Notes: generated by a model not told the origin, from the letters alone. DNA of 26,039 nt from Heterostelium multicystogenum (GCA_003667245.1 RCNN01000249.1:1-26039); one strand, 5' to 3'. Shown: positions 9,032 to 18,610, numbered from the stretch's first letter. Numbers and translations: made by a program.

Positions 9032-10570
9032 CTAGCTCAGCGACTTGCGATTGAAATCCCGCAAGCGGAAGCCCATCAGCAGCAACATGCCGAAGTACAC
9101 CAGCACACCAGCCGCCACCAACGCTCCCAGGCGCATGAAGCGCTCGAGCATATGGCCCTGCTCCCAGGCCGGCATGAAGTGCATCAGGCCCAGCAGTACC
9201 GCGGCCATCGTCCCCACCGCCACCACCAACTTGAGCGCAAACAAGCCCCAGCCCGCCTGAGGCTGGAACATTTTCTGTTTACGCAGCTGATAAAACAGCA
9301 GCCCGGCGTTGATGCAGGCCCCCACACTGATCGCCAGCGCCAGCCCGGCATGCTTCAGCGGACCGATGAACGCTAAGTTGAGCAGCTGGGTAACCACCAG
9401 GGTGAAGATCGCGATCTTTACCGGGGTACGGATGTTTTGTTGAGCATAAAAGCCGGGAGCCAGCACCTTGATCACGATAATGCCCAGCAGCCCAACGGAA
9501 TAGGCGATCAGCGCACGCTGGGTCATCGAGGCGTCAAACGCAGTGAACTGGCCGTACTGGAACAGCGCGACCGTCAGTGGCTCGGCGAGCAACCCCAGGG
9601 CCACGGCACACGGCAGCACCAGCACGAAGCACAGGCGCAGGCCCCAGTCGAGAATCCGCGAATATTCGTGGCGGTCTTTGCTGGCATAGGTACGCGACAG
9701 CGTTGGCAGCAGGATGGTGCCGAGTGCCACGCCGAGCACGCCGGACGGCAATTCCATCAGACGGTCGGCGTAGTACATCCACGACACCGAACCCGAGACC
9801 AGCAGCGAGGCGAAGGCGGTGTTGATGATCAGGGAAATCTGGCTGACGGAAACCCCGAGGATGGCCGGCAGCATGTTGCGCATCACCCGCCAGACGCCGG
9901 TGTCCTTGAGATTCAAACGCGGCAGCACGAGCATGCCGATTTTCTTCAGGTGCGGCAGCTGGTACAGCAGTTGTGCCAGGCCACCAGCCAGGACCGCCCA
10001 GCCGAGGGCCATCACAGGCGGATCGAAATACGGTGTCAGGAACAGCGCAAAAATAATCATGCTGACGTTAAGCAGGGTCGGCACGAAGGCCGGCACCGAG
10101 AAACGGTTCCAGGTATTGAGGATCGCCCCGGCCAGGGACGACAGGGAAATCAGCAATATATAAGGAAAGGTCACCCGCAACAGATCAGTGGTCAGGGCGA
10201 ATTTTTCCGGTGTATTGGCAAAACCGGGGGCCGTGGCCCAGATCACCCAGGGCGCGGCGAGCATCCCGGCGATCGTCACCAGCGTCAGCACCAACGTCAG
10301 CAAACCCGAAACATAGGCAATGAAGGTGCGGGTCGCCTCCTCGCCTTGCTGGGCCTTGTACTCCGCCAGAATCGGCACGAATGCCTGGGAAAAAGCCCCC
10401 TCGGCGAAGATCCGCCGCAGCAGGTTGGGCAGTTTAAAGGCAATGAAGAAGGCATCCGTGGCCATGCTGGCGCCAAAAATACGTGCCAGCAGCGTGTCAC
10501 GCACAAACCCCAGAACCCGGGAAATCATAGTGATAGAGCTGACAGCGGCCAACGATTTGAGCAGATTCAT
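9032..10570 (-). CDS. murJ: Lipid II flippase MurJ (MviN)
   Basis: Integral membrane flippase of the MOP superfamily that moves lipid II across the inner membrane for peptidoglycan synthesis. The intact frame of 512 residues starts [15 protein letters not shown] and carries about 14 hydrophobic segments. Family marks include [17 protein letters not shown] near the start, [20 protein letters not shown] (basic residues of the central cavity), FVPILAEY, and [20 protein letters not shown]. The ending [11 protein letters not shown] is polar. It diverges from rpsT across 254 bases. About 118 bases separate it from ribF, with a probable promoter between, so the two may be partly independent. Confidence 0.97.
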   Translation of the reverse strand: MNLLKSLAAVSSITMISRVLGFVRDTLLARIFGASMATDAFFIAFKLPNLLRRIFAEGAFSQAFVPILAEYKAQQGEEATRTFIAYVSGLLTLVLTLVTIAGMLAAPWVIWATAPGFANTPEKFALTTDLLRVTFPYILLISLSSLAGAILNTWNRFSVPAFVPTLLNVSMIIFALFLTPYFDPPVMALGWAVLAGGLAQLLYQLPHLKKIGMLVLPRLNLKDTGVWRVMRNMLPAILGVSVSQISLIINTAFASLLVSGSVSWMYYADRLMELPSGVLGVALGTILLPTLSRTYASKDRHEYSRILDWGLRLCFVLVLPCAVALGLLAEPLTVALFQYGQFTAFDASMTQRALIAYSVGLLGIIVIKVLAPGFYAQQNIRTPVKIAIFTLVVTQLLNLAFIGPLKHAGLALAISVGACINAGLLFYQLRKQKMFQPQAGWGLFALKLVVAVGTMAAVLLGLMHFMPAWEQGHMLERFMRLGALVAAGVLVYFGMLLLMGFRLRDFNRKSLS

Positions 10571-10742
10571 TGAAAGAGTTTTTGCCTATAGATAAAGAGC
10601 AGGCGAACAAACGGCCCACATATGCGATACTCCGCGCCTGCAACAAGCACAGAGCCAAAGCTCGCGAGTTTACAGGTCAAGCGCCGGAAATAAATCACCC
10701 GCCTCTTAAGATCGACCACTCAGCAGTTCGCATCACACGCCC

Positions 10743-10771
10743 TTGACAAGACTTCAACTCATCGGCATGAT
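10743..10771 (+). promoter_or_regulatory. Sigma-70 promoter of rpsT
   Basis: TTGACA at 10743-10748 (perfect -35) is followed by 17 bases and CATGAT at 10766-10771 (4 of 6 to the -10 consensus). It lies about 54 bases upstream of the rpsT GTG and points toward it, fitting a strong ribosomal-protein promoter. Confidence 0.75.
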
Positions 10772-10824
10772 TCGCGGCCTATTTTGTTTGCTATTTCCTA
10801 AAAAGTCTTTCGAGGAGCTCGACG

Positions 10825-11103
10825 GTGGCCAACACACCTTCCGCCAAAAAACGTGCAAAACAGGCTGAGAAGCGTCGCAGCCACAACGCCAGCCTGCGTT
10901 CCATGGTTCGTACCTACATCAAGAACGTAGTTAAAGCCATTGACGCAAAAGACGCTGAAAAAGCTCAAGCTGCTTACGTTCTGGCTGTGCCAGTTATCGA
11001 CCGTATGGCCGATAAAGGCATCATCCACAAGAACAAAGCTGCTCGCCATAAAGGTCGTCTGAATGGCCACATCAAGGCTCTGAACCTTGCTGCTGCAGCC
11101 TAA
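10825..11103 (+). CDS. rpsT: 30S ribosomal protein S20
   Basis: Primary 16S rRNA-binding protein of the small subunit. The intact frame is 92 residues, starting at a GTG (10825) with CGAGGAG at 10811-10817 as ribosome site. The protein starts [17 protein letters not shown] and contains [17 protein letters not shown] and [17 protein letters not shown], all standard for S20. The non-ATG start recalls E. coli rpsT, whose UUG start takes part in autogenous control, but here this is only suggestive. It has its own promoter upstream and a strong terminator 18 bases after the stop, so it is a single-gene unit. Confidence 0.98.
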   Translation: MANTPSAKKRAKQAEKRRSHNASLRSMVRTYIKNVVKAIDAKDAEKAQAAYVLAVPVIDRMADKGIIHKNKAARHKGRLNGHIKALNLAAAA

Positions 11104-11117
11104 GCGATAAGCTTGTT

Positions 11118-11146
11118 AAAAAACCGACCCCAGGGTCGGTTTTTTA
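11118..11146 (+). terminator. Intrinsic terminator of rpsT
   Basis: An inverted repeat AAAACCGACCC / GGGTCGGTTTT with a short CA loop is followed by a T run ending at about 11145. It lies just after the rpsT stop. Confidence 0.9.
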
Positions 11147-11168
11147 TTGCCTGCGATTTGGGAAAGCC

Positions 11169-11194
11169 AAAAAAAGAGCCGGCATGCCGGCTCT
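11169..11194 (-). terminator. Intrinsic terminator of proB-creA
   Basis: A perfect 20-base palindrome (AGAGCCGGCA / TGCCGGCTCT, 11175-11194) is followed on the minus strand by seven T. It lies nine bases past the creA stop, facing the rpsT terminator in a convergent gap. Confidence 0.85.
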
Positions 11195-11203
11195 GCTTCA
11201 GAT

Positions 11204-11668
11204 TTATTGCGCTGTGGGCCACGGCAGGATCGGAATCGCCGTCACCGCATTCTGCGGGCTGCCTTCGATCAAGCGGTCGCTGTAGACCAGATACACCAGG
11301 GTATTGCGCTTCTTGTCGAGGAAACGCACCACCTGCATGGTCTTGAAGACCAGGGACGTGCGCTCCTTGAACACCTCATCCCCATCCTTCAGCTCGCCCT
11401 TGAAGCGAATCGCACCTACCTGGCGACAGGCAATCGACGCCTCGGCGCGATCCTCCGCCAGACCCAACCCACCCTTTACCCCGCCCGTCTTGGCGCGAGA
11501 CAGGTAGCAGGTCACGCCATCCACCTTCGGGTCATCAAAGGCCTCGACCACGATCCGGTCATTGGGGCCGACAAACTTGAACACCGTCGACACCTGGCCA
11601 ATCTCTTCGGCCGACGCCAGCAACGGCATCGCCAGCAGCAAACCGAGCAATCCCTTCATTACGCGCAT
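11204..11668 (-). CDS. creA: CreA family periplasmic protein
   Basis: CreA-like protein of unknown biochemical role, named from the E. coli cre region. The intact frame is 154 residues. The N-terminus [20 protein letters not shown] is a signal peptide, cleaved probably after ASA, so the product is periplasmic. Family sequence follows: [40 protein letters not shown], and SIACRQVG. Two cysteines lie about 30 residues apart and could pair. The ATG at 11668 has AGGAAGT six bases upstream and is preferred to the one at 11659. It begins 17 bases after the proB stop, so it is probably co-transcribed with proB, although no functional link is known. Confidence 0.93.
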   Translation of the reverse strand: MRVMKGLLGLLLAMPLLASAEEIGQVSTVFKFVGPNDRIVVEAFDDPKVDGVTCYLSRAKTGGVKGGLGLAEDRAEASIACRQVGAIRFKGELKDGDEVFKERTSLVFKTMQVVRFLDKKRNTLVYLVYSDRLIEGSPQNAVTAIPILPWPTAQ

Positions 11669-11685
11669 CGAGACTTCCTTTTTAC

Positions 11686-12804
11686 TTAAACCAGAATCAG
11701 GTTATCCCGGTGAACCAGCTCCGGCTCAGCCATGTAACCCAACAGACCGACAATCGCCTCAGACGACTGCCCGATGATTTTCTGCGCCTCAAGGGCGCTG
11801 TAGTTGGCAAGGCCACGGGCAATCTCACGACCGTCCGGCGCCACGCACACCACCATTTCGCCACGGCGGAAGCTGCCCTGGACCAGTTTTACACCCACCG
11901 GCAGCAAGCTTTTGTTGCCTTGGGACAACGCTGAAACCGCACCAGCATCCAACACCAGGGTACCGCGCGTCTGAAGATGCCCCGCCAGCCACTGCTTGCG
12001 CGCCGCCAGCATGCCACGCTCAGGCGACAGCAGCGTACCGATGCGCTCGCCCGCCTTGAGGCGATCCAGCACCCGCTCAATCCGACCGCCAACGATGATG
12101 GTATGCGCGCCGGAACGCGCCGCCAGCCGTGCCGCACGCAGCTTGGTCTGCATGCCGCCACGCCCCAGGGCACCGCCGACACTGCCAGCCACCGCATCCA
12201 GCGCCGGATCATCGGCACGCGCTTCGTAAATCAGCTGGGCCTCAGGGTTATTGCGCGGGTCAGCGTCGAACATGCCGTCGCGATCCGTGAGGATCACCAG
12301 CAAGTCAGCCTCAACCAGGTTGGCCACCAGCGCTGCCAGGGTGTCGTTGTCACCGAAGCGAATCTCGTCGGTCACCACGGTGTCATTCTCGTTGATCACC
12401 GGGATCACCTTGAGTTCAACCAGGGCACGCAGGGTGCTGCGGGCGTTCAGGTAGCGCTTGCGGTCGGACAAGTCGTCATGGGTCAGCAGAATCTGCGCCG
12501 TGTGGCGCCCGTGCTCGGCAAAGCTGGACTCCCAGGCCTGTACCAGGCCCATCTGACCAATGGCGGCGGCAGCCTGCAGCTCATGCATCGCGCTGGGTCG
12601 CGCGGTCCAGCCAAGGCGGCTCATGCCGGCGGCAACCGCCCCGGACGACACCAACACCAACTCGACGCCGGCCTCATGCAAGGCCACCATCTGGTCCACC
12701 CAGACACTCATGGCCGCACGATCCAGCCCCTTGCCATCCGCCGTCAGCAGCGCGCTACCGATCTTAACGACCCAACGCTGCGCACCTGTCACCTTGCTCC
12801 GCAT
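11686..12804 (-). CDS. proB: Glutamate 5-kinase ProB
   Basis: First step of proline synthesis, phosphorylating glutamate. The intact frame of 372 residues from ATG 12804 ([20 protein letters not shown]) has the usual length. An adjacent ATG at 12807 is the alternative. The kinase domain shows [30 protein letters not shown] and [12 protein letters not shown], then [13 protein letters not shown] and the [12 protein letters not shown] loop. The C-terminal ~100 residues form the PUA domain (from about [13 protein letters not shown]). It lies downstream of obgE, which has its own terminator between them, so proB probably has its own promoter in 12805-12883, though I see no strong one. Confidence 0.97.
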   Translation of the reverse strand: MRSKVTGAQRWVVKIGSALLTADGKGLDRAAMSVWVDQMVALHEAGVELVLVSSGAVAAGMSRLGWTARPSAMHELQAAAAIGQMGLVQAWESSFAEHGRHTAQILLTHDDLSDRKRYLNARSTLRALVELKVIPVINENDTVVTDEIRFGDNDTLAALVANLVEADLLVILTDRDGMFDADPRNNPEAQLIYEARADDPALDAVAGSVGGALGRGGMQTKLRAARLAARSGAHTIIVGGRIERVLDRLKAGERIGTLLSPERGMLAARKQWLAGHLQTRGTLVLDAGAVSALSQGNKSLLPVGVKLVQGSFRRGEMVVCVAPDGREIARGLANYSALEAQKIIGQSSEAIVGLLGYMAEPELVHRDNLILV

Positions 12805-12883
12805 CATCTTCAACCTTAGATAGAGGGCCGCGCGACCCAGCGCCGCCCATAACGTTATTCGTGACTACCGATTTCCAGATACC

Positions 12884-12908
12884 AAAACGCCGCTCGATTG
12901 AGCGGCGC
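12884..12908 (-). terminator. Intrinsic terminator of obgE
   Basis: On the minus strand the hairpin CGCCGCTC-AATC-GAGCGGCG is followed by TTTT. It lies about 20 bases past the obgE stop and separates obgE from proB. Confidence 0.85.
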
Positions 12909-12927
12909 TTAAGTTTACTGCAACGAA

Positions 12928-14231
<1,304 letters not shown>

Positions 14232-14303
14232 TCAAGCAACGACCGCAAATCCACTGCTTTCGCCCATCACAAACAGCTTTGCAAGAGACTCACCCCACAA
14301 ACG

Positions 14304-14332
14304 AAAAAGCCCCGTCGCGAGACAGGGCTTTT
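14304..14332 (-). terminator. Intrinsic terminator of rplU-rpmA
   Basis: On the minus strand the inverted repeat AAAAGCCCTGTC ... GACGGGGCTTTTT carries a T run at its end, about 15 bases past the rpmA stop. Confidence 0.85.
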
Positions 14333-14347
14333 CCAGCAACTACGTAA

Positions 14348-14623
14348 TTATGCCGCGACGACTTCAGTCTTCGGGACAATGCTCACGTAACGGCGGTTGA
14401 AAGCGCCTTTTACTTCAAACTTGATCACGCCGTCGATTTTAGCGAACAGAGTGTGATCTTTACCCATGCCAACACCGTAACCGGCGTGGAATTGGGTGCC
14501 GCGCTGACGCACGATGATGTTGCCCGGAATGATAACCTGGCCGCCATACATCTTCACGCCAAGGCGTTTGGCTTCTGAGTCGCGACCGTTACGGGTACTA
14601 CCACCAGCTTTTTTGTGTGCCAT
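14348..14623 (-). CDS. rpmA: 50S ribosomal protein L27
   Basis: Large-subunit protein near the peptidyl transferase centre. The intact frame is 91 residues, starting [20 protein letters not shown], the highly conserved L27 N-terminus, with AGGAGA eight bases before the [18 protein letters not shown] and [10 protein letters not shown] follow, and the end KTEVVAA is usual for Pseudomonas. It lies 34 bases downstream of rplU in a two-gene operon closed by a terminator. Confidence 0.98.
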   Translation of the reverse strand: MAHKKAGGSTRNGRDSEAKRLGVKMYGGQVIIPGNIIVRQRGTQFHAGYGVGMGKDHTLFAKIDGVIKFEVKGAFNRRYVSIVPKTEVVAA

Positions 14624-14657
14624 GAGTCAATTCTCCTAGTGAGGAATTAGGCTGAAA

Positions 14658-14972
14658 TTAAGCCTGAATACCGGTGATTTTGATCTCGGTGTACCACTGG
14701 CGGTGGCCCATACGCTTCATGTGGTGCTTACGACGACGGAACTTGATGATGCGGACTTTATCGTGACGACCTTGGGAGATCACTTCAGCCACAACGGTAG
14801 CGCCTGCAACAACTGGAGCGCCGATGTTCACGTCATCGCCATTGGCGACCAACAGAACGCGATCAAAAGTAACGGATTCGCCAGTAGCGATTTCCAGCTT
14901 CTCGATCTTCAGGTATTCACCTGGGGCGACCTTGTATTGCTTGCCACCAGTAACAATTACTGCGTACGACAT
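14658..14972 (-). CDS. rplU: 50S ribosomal protein L21
   Basis: Large-subunit protein binding 23S rRNA. The intact frame is 104 residues from ATG 14972 ([15 protein letters not shown]), with GGAGAA five bases upstream. An upstream in-frame start at 15062 would add an unrelated extension. Family sequence: [28 protein letters not shown], and the basic [15 protein letters not shown] stretch near the end. It is the first gene of the rplU-rpmA operon, driven by the promoter at 15132-15104, which leaves a 5' leader of about 125 bases. Confidence 0.98.
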   Translation of the reverse strand: MSYAVIVTGGKQYKVAPGEYLKIEKLEIATGESVTFDRVLLVANGDDVNIGAPVVAGATVVAEVISQGRHDKVRIIKFRRRKHHMKRMGHRQWYTEIKITGIQA

Positions 14973-15103
14973 GGTATTTCTCCGATAATCCTGCTCACCC
15001 AGCGCTTTATAAGAAGAGGTATTGGCTGGCATGGCTGCATGGGATGGACGTCCCGAATGCAATTGCGTAAGGCAGGTGCTGCCCAGGAAGTTCAGGGTGC
15101 GCG

Positions 15104-15132
15104 ATTGTACGCAAGCTATGGAGGTGTTGCAA
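15104..15132 (-). promoter_or_regulatory. Sigma-70 promoter of rplU-rpmA
   Basis: On the minus strand, TTGCAA (15132-15127) is followed by exactly 17 bases and TACAAT (15109-15104), matching 5 of 6 at both boxes. It points at rplU, about 132 bases away. Confidence 0.8.
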
Positions 15133-15150
15133 GTAGCCGTCTATCGCGCC

Positions 15151-15179
15151 TTGACACTACGGGACGCGGGTCCTAGCAT
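15151..15179 (+). promoter_or_regulatory. Sigma-70 promoter of ispB
   Basis: TTGACA (15151-15156) is followed by 17 bases and TAGCAT (15174-15179). It points toward ispB, whose ATG is 33 bases further. It stands back to back with the rplU promoter, with 18 bases between the two -35 boxes. Confidence 0.75.
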
Positions 15180-15211
15180 GCCGCGCAACCCTTCTGGAGC
15201 GACTGTCGCTG

Positions 15212-16180
15212 ATGCAACCCCAAGCTTTCTACCGCGCGGTGGCGGACGATTTTAGCGCCGTCGACGGCATCATCAAGAAGCAGCTGACTTCTAAAGTGCC
15301 GCTGGTCTCCAAAATTGGCGACTACATTACGTCGGCCGGCGGTAAACGCCTGCGTCCTTTATTGGTGTTGCTGTGTGGCAAGGCCCTGGGCCGCGAAGGC
15401 GATGACCTGCGCCTGCTGGCCGCGACCATCGAGTTCCTGCACACCGCCACCCTGCTGCACGACGACGTGGTCGACATGTCCGGCATGCGCCGTGGTCGCG
15501 AGACGGCCAACGCGATGTGGGGCAATGCGCCGAGCGTGCTGGTGGGCGACTTCCTGTACTCGCGCTCGTTCGAAATGATGGTCGAGCTGGGCTCGATGCC
15601 GGTGATGAAGATTCTTTCACAGGCCACGCGCATCATCGCCGAAGGCGAAGTGTTGCAGCTGTCGAAGGTTCGCGACGCCAGCACCACCGAAGAAACCTAC
15701 ATGGAAGTGATTCGCGGCAAAACCGCGATGCTCTTCGAAGCCTCGACCCATAGCGCCGCCGCCCTGTGCGAAGCAACGCCCGAGCAGAGCGAAGCCCTGC
15801 GCACGTTCGGCGATCACCTGGGCGTGGCCTTCCAGCTCGTGGACGACCTGCTGGACTATCGCGGCGACGCCGAAACCCTGGGCAAGAACGTCGGTGACGA
15901 CCTGGCCGAGGGCAAGCCGACCTTGCCACTGATCTACACCATGCGCGAAGGCACGCCGGAACAGGCCGCCCTGGTGCGCAAGGCGATCCAGAAAGGCGGG
16001 ATCGAAGACCTGGAAAGCATCCGCGAAGCCGTGGAAGCCTCGGGTTCCCTCGAATACACCGCGCAACTGGCTCGTGACTACGTGGCTCGCGCGATCCAAT
16101 GCCTGGAAGCCCTTCCAGCCAGCGAATACCGGGACGCCCTGGTTGAGCTGAGTGAGTTCGCGGTCGCCCGTACTCACTGA
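15212..16180 (+). CDS. ispB: Polyprenyl diphosphate synthase IspB (ubiquinone side chain)
   Basis: Trans-prenyltransferase making the long isoprenoid tail of ubiquinone. Pseudomonas usually has Q-9, so a nonaprenyl product is likely even though the family is often named octaprenyl. The intact frame is 322 residues, starting MQPQAFYRAVADDFSAV. GGKRLRPLLVLL leads to the first aspartate-rich motif LLHDDVVDMSGMRRG. GNAPSVLVGDFLYSRSFEMM and RGKTAMLFEAS follow, then the second aspartate motif FQLVDDLLDYRGD and GDDLAEGKPTLPLI. It uses the IPP and DMAPP supplied by ispH, also in this window. It diverges from rplU, an arrangement conserved in gammaproteobacteria. Confidence 0.97.
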   Translation: MQPQAFYRAVADDFSAVDGIIKKQLTSKVPLVSKIGDYITSAGGKRLRPLLVLLCGKALGREGDDLRLLAATIEFLHTATLLHDDVVDMSGMRRGRETANAMWGNAPSVLVGDFLYSRSFEMMVELGSMPVMKILSQATRIIAEGEVLQLSKVRDASTTEETYMEVIRGKTAMLFEASTHSAAALCEATPEQSEALRTFGDHLGVAFQLVDDLLDYRGDAETLGKNVGDDLAEGKPTLPLIYTMREGTPEQAALVRKAIQKGGIEDLESIREAVEASGSLEYTAQLARDYVARAIQCLEALPASEYRDALVELSEFAVARTH

Positions 16181-16199
16181 TTCTGCTCTGCTCCATGTA

Positions 16200-16278
16200 G
16201 GAGCTGGCTTGCCTGCGATTGCATCACCGCGGTGTAACAGACAAACCGAGGTGCCTGCATCGCAGGCAAGCCAGCTCC
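16200..16278. repeat. REPIN-like paired REP element after ispB
   Basis: A perfect 20-base inverted repeat (GGAGCTGGCTTGCCTGCGAT at 16200-16219 and its complement at 16259-16278) flanks 39 bases. The sequence is the common fluorescent-Pseudomonas REP type, here as two facing copies, the arrangement called REPIN. It lies between ispB and the zinc-ribbon gene. Confidence 0.88.
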
Positions 16279-16368
16279 CGCAGCGTTCTCTGGCGTTGCT
16301 GCCCCCTGCCCGGCTAAAACCCTATACAATGTGCGCTTTTTAGCCATCCTGAAACCAAAGGAGCTTTA

Positions 16369-16710
16369 GTGAGCACGTTGCCACCCTGCCCGAAATGCAA
16401 TTCCGAATACACCTACGAAGATGGCGCCCAGCTGATTTGCCCGGAATGCGCCCATGAGTGGGCCGTCGGCGGCGAAGCCGAGGCGGCCAGCGATGAATCC
16501 GTGAAGAAAGACTCTGTGGGCAACGTCCTGCAGGACGGCGACACCATCACCGTGATCAAGGACCTCAAGGTCAAGGGCACGTCCCTGGTGGTCAAGGTCG
16601 GCACCAAGGTCAAGAACATCCGCCTGTGCGATGGCGACCACGATATCGACTGCAAGATCGACGGTATCGGCCCGATGAAACTCAAGTCCGAGTTCGTCCG
16701 CAAGGTCTGA
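16369..16710 (+). CDS. yjdM: Zinc-ribbon protein YjdM/PhnA family
   Basis: Small cytosolic protein formerly called PhnA. Its role is uncertain and it is not required for phosphonate breakdown as once implied. The intact frame is 113 residues from a GTG (16369) with AAGGAGC six bases before it. The N-terminal zinc ribbon shows CPKC ([14 protein letters not shown]) and CPEC ([10 protein letters not shown]). A linker of about 20 acidic residues leads to the conserved C-terminal domain: [35 protein letters not shown], and [20 protein letters not shown] -10-like TACAAT lies at 16325-16330, without a clear -35 box. It appears to be a single-gene unit, closed by hairpins at 16723-16745 and 16784-16800. 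Confidence 0.95.
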   Translation: MSTLPPCPKCNSEYTYEDGAQLICPECAHEWAVGGEAEAASDESVKKDSVGNVLQDGDTITVIKDLKVKGTSLVVKVGTKVKNIRLCDGDHDIDCKIDGIGPMKLKSEFVRKV

Positions 16711-16722
16711 ATATGCTGCCTC

Positions 16723-16745
16723 CATCCCGTGCCCTGCACGGGATG
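16723..16745 (+). terminator. Hairpin after yjdM, possible terminator
   Basis: A 9-bp stem (CATCCCGTG / CACGGGATG) with a five-base loop lies 13 bases past the yjdM stop. The T run after it is poor, so termination here is uncertain. Confidence 0.5.
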
Positions 16746-16783
16746 GCGCTTCACCCTCCCCGCGTCAGTTCCGCACTGGCGGC

Positions 16784-16800
16784 AAAAGGCCAGGCCTTTT
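16784..16800 (+). terminator. Second hairpin after yjdM with T-rich arm
   Basis: AAAAGGCC and GGCCTTTT are mirror arms around one base, giving in practice a seven-base stem with a three-base loop whose 3' arm ends in TTTT. It could terminate from either side. Confidence 0.5.
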
Positions 16801-16863
16801 GATCAAAAACAATATCCACACAGAAAAGTCCGGAAATCGCCAATAGGGACTTGCTATTCTACG

Positions 16864-16882
16864 AATAAGAATTATTCTCATT
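16864..16882. promoter_or_regulatory. Fur-box-like operator
   Basis: AATAAGAATTATTCTCATT is a near-palindrome with AAGAAT-T-ATTCTC at its core. It agrees with the Fur box (7-1-7 form TGATAAT-N-ATTATCA) at most positions and resembles known Pseudomonas boxes with GAGAATNATTCTC. It lies 26 bases before the start of the small gene at 16908. No IS (PvdS) box was found. Iron repression of that gene is an inference. Confidence 0.65.
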
Positions 16883-16907
16883 GAACCCCATCAAGGAGAT
16901 ACTTCCC

Positions 16908-17216
16908 ATGACTTATTTGATCGATGCCTGGCTGGACCGTCCACACCCTTACCTGCGAATCCTCCATCGGGAAACCGGGGAAGTCTGCGCGGTGCTGGAA
17001 GAAGAGGCGTTAAGCGAACTGCAGGATCAGGGCGACCTGGACGTCAATGGCCTGAGTTCCAGTGAGCCCGGGGTGCTGAAGGAAGTGGTGAGAAATCTGT
17101 TTCTGTTCTGCTATGCCCGAGCGTTGCGCCCGGTGGACGGATCTCAATGGCAAGTTTCATCCATGAGCAACCGCGCAAAACACTGCAGGAGCGAGCAGGC
17201 TCGCTCCTGCAGGTAA
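16908..17216 (+). CDS. Small conserved protein of unknown function, probably iron-regulated
   Basis: I do not recognise a named domain. The frame from ATG 16908 (AAGGAGA nine bases upstream) gives 102 residues: MTYLIDAWLDRPHPYLRILH, then RETGEVCAVLEEEALSEL, LDVNGLSSSEPGVLKEVV, and NLFLFCYARALRP. It has no signal peptide or clear membrane helix. By position it corresponds to PAO1 PA4570, which I recall as a strongly iron-starvation-induced hypothetical gene, and the Fur-like box upstream fits that. The last ~10 residues are encoded by the hairpin at 17183-17212 and look unlike protein-coding sequence, so the true stop may lie earlier, hidden by a base error, or the frame may simply run into the repeat. 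The function is unknown. Confidence 0.75.
   Translation: MTYLIDAWLDRPHPYLRILHRETGEVCAVLEEEALSELQDQGDLDVNGLSSSEPGVLKEVVRNLFLFCYARALRPVDGSQWQVSSMSNRAKHCRSEQARSCR
17183..17212. repeat. REP-like hairpin between convergent genes
   Basis: A perfect 13-base inverted repeat (CTGCAGGAGCGAG / CTCGCTCCTGCAG) encloses a four-base loop CAGG. The sequence is of the Pseudomonas REP type and has no T run. It overlaps the last codons of the small gene at 16908-17216 and lies eight bases from the fklB stop on the other strand. It may act as a two-way terminator. Confidence 0.75.
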
Positions 17217-17220
17217 GGTC

Positions 17221-17839
17221 TTACAGAACGTCGAGCAGCTCGACGTCAAACACCAGAACGCTGTGCGGCGGGATGCTGCCAACACCTTGAGCGCCGTAAG
17301 CCAGTTCGCTCGGCACGTACAGGCGCCATTTGCTGCCGGCATTCATCAGTTGCAGGGCTTCGGTCCAGCCGGCGATCACGCCGCCAACCGGGAATTCCGC
17401 GGGCTGGCCGCGCTCGTAGGAGCTGTCGAACACAGTGCCGTCGATCAGGGTGCCGTGGTAGTGAGTACGCACCTGGTCTTCGCGGGTCGGCTTGGCGCCG
17501 GTACCGGCAGTCAGCACTTCAAATTGCAGGCCGGAAGCCAGGGTGGTGATGCCGTCACGCTTGGCGTTTTTCAGCCAGGAAAGCCAGGCCTTCGCCAGCA
17601 GCAGCTTCAGCCTTTGCAGCGGCTTCGGCTTGCATGATTTCGCGGATGACCTTGAAGCTGGCGGCCATTTGCTCCTGGTCCACACGGCTAGGCTTGCCGG
17701 CAAAAGCGTCGGTCAGGCCAGCCAGGATCGCGTCCAGGCTCACGCCCGGTGGCGGGTTGTCGCGCAGCTGGTCGCCCAACTGACGGCCAATGCCGTAGCT
17801 CACGCGGGTTTCGTCGGTGGACAGATTAACTTCGGACAT
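17221..17839 (-). CDS. fklB: FKBP-type peptidyl-prolyl isomerase FklB, one frameshift
   Basis: Prolyl isomerase of the FklB/FkpA type. The start is MSEVNLSTDETRVSYGIGRQ at 17839, with an N-terminal dimerisation region (GVSLDAILAGLTDAFAG, then an alanine/glutamate-rich helix). One extra base near 17590-17605 shifts the frame after the alanine-rich helix. The C-terminal FKBP domain then reads GITTLASGLQFEVL, VRTHYHGTLIDGTVFDSSYE, RGQPAEFPVGGVIAGWTEAL and LAYGAQGVGSIPPHSVLVF. The span is one base more than 205 residues plus stop. I see no export signal, so FklB (cytosolic) is more likely than FkpA. It converges with the small gene at 16908-17216. Confidence 0.94.
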
Positions 17840-17952
17840 GGAAAGGCTCCGCTGTAGGACGACACAGGTGCCGTCCAAACTAAAAGGGCGAGCAGACTAG
17901 CACACAAGCCACGCCCTTGATGAGCCCCGCGCAGGAGAGCGCCAGGGGCTGA

Positions 17953-18442
17953 TTAATGCTTGGTAACCTTGTCCAGGTAGCCCATGGCAAACGCCGACAC
18001 CACGAAGTCATGTGAATGATCACGTACCATTTCAGGTGCTCGGGATCGACGTTCTTGGCGTCCATGAAGACCCGCAGCAGATGGATCGACGAAATCGCCA
18101 CGATGGACGCCGCGACCTTCATCTTCAGCGACGAGGAGTCCATGGTCCCCAGCCAGTTGAGCTTCTCCTTGCTTTCGTCGATGTCCAGCTGGGAGACGAA
18201 GTTCTCGTAGCCGCTGATCATCACCATCACCAGCAGGCCGCCCACCAGGGCCATGTCGATCAACGACAGCAGCACCAGGATTCACGTCCGACTCGCTCAT
18301 GGTGAACACGATGGGAATCACATGAAAACACTTCCTGGAAGAACTTCAGGCCCAGCGCCAGCAGCCCCAGGGACAGCCCGAAATAGATCGGCGCCAACAG
18401 CCAGCGTGAGGCATACATTGCATTTTCGATAAAGCGTTCCAT
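17953..18442 (-). CDS. YqhA/UPF0114 family inner-membrane protein, three frameshifts
   Basis: TIGR00645-type membrane protein of unknown function. It starts [20 protein letters not shown] at 18442, then a hydrophobic helix ([15 protein letters not shown]) and QEVF. After an extra T near 18323 it continues [13 protein letters not shown]. After an extra A near 18282 it gives [20 protein letters not shown], then [20 protein letters not shown] and [19 protein letters not shown] lost C near 18010 separates the ending [17 protein letters not shown]. The net change of one base agrees with 162 residues, a usual length. About three or four membrane helices are expected. A TATACT box lies 36 bases upstream on the minus strand. 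Confidence 0.9.
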
Positions 18443-18477
18443 TGAATCTCACACAGCTTGGCTAAAAAATGGCGGCG

Positions 18478-18483
18478 AGTATA
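18478..18483 (-). promoter_or_regulatory. Possible -10 box of the YqhA-family gene
   Basis: TATACT on the minus strand (5 of 6 to consensus) lies about 36 bases upstream of the ATG at 18442. No convincing -35 box stands at the right distance. Confidence 0.35.
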
Positions 18484-18610
18484 CCAGCCGCACCCAAAAC
18501 CCCAGAAACCGTCGAGAAAACTGATCTGTACGGCATCTGTTAAGGAATTTTTCTGCTAGTGTCGAGCTCATCAACTCGGCTCGATGATGTCGGACAGGAA
18601 AACTCAGATA

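Noticed and set aside
9437..10573. A 378-codon plus-strand frame opposite murJ
   Set aside because: It is Gln/His/Arg-rich low-information sequence exactly opposite an intact 512-residue MurJ.
15617..16196. Minus-strand frames of about 186 codons opposite ispB
   Set aside because: ispB is intact with all motifs on the plus strand. The antisense frames look like codon-bias artefacts.
16830..16870. A PvdS (iron-starvation sigma) box before the small gene
   Set aside because: GAAAT occurs at 16833-16837 but no CGT stands 16-17 bases after it.
17882..17921. AAGGGCG / CGCCCTT inverted repeat as a terminator of the YqhA-family gene
   Set aside because: The loop would be about 26 bases and the stem only seven, so I do not support it as a terminator.
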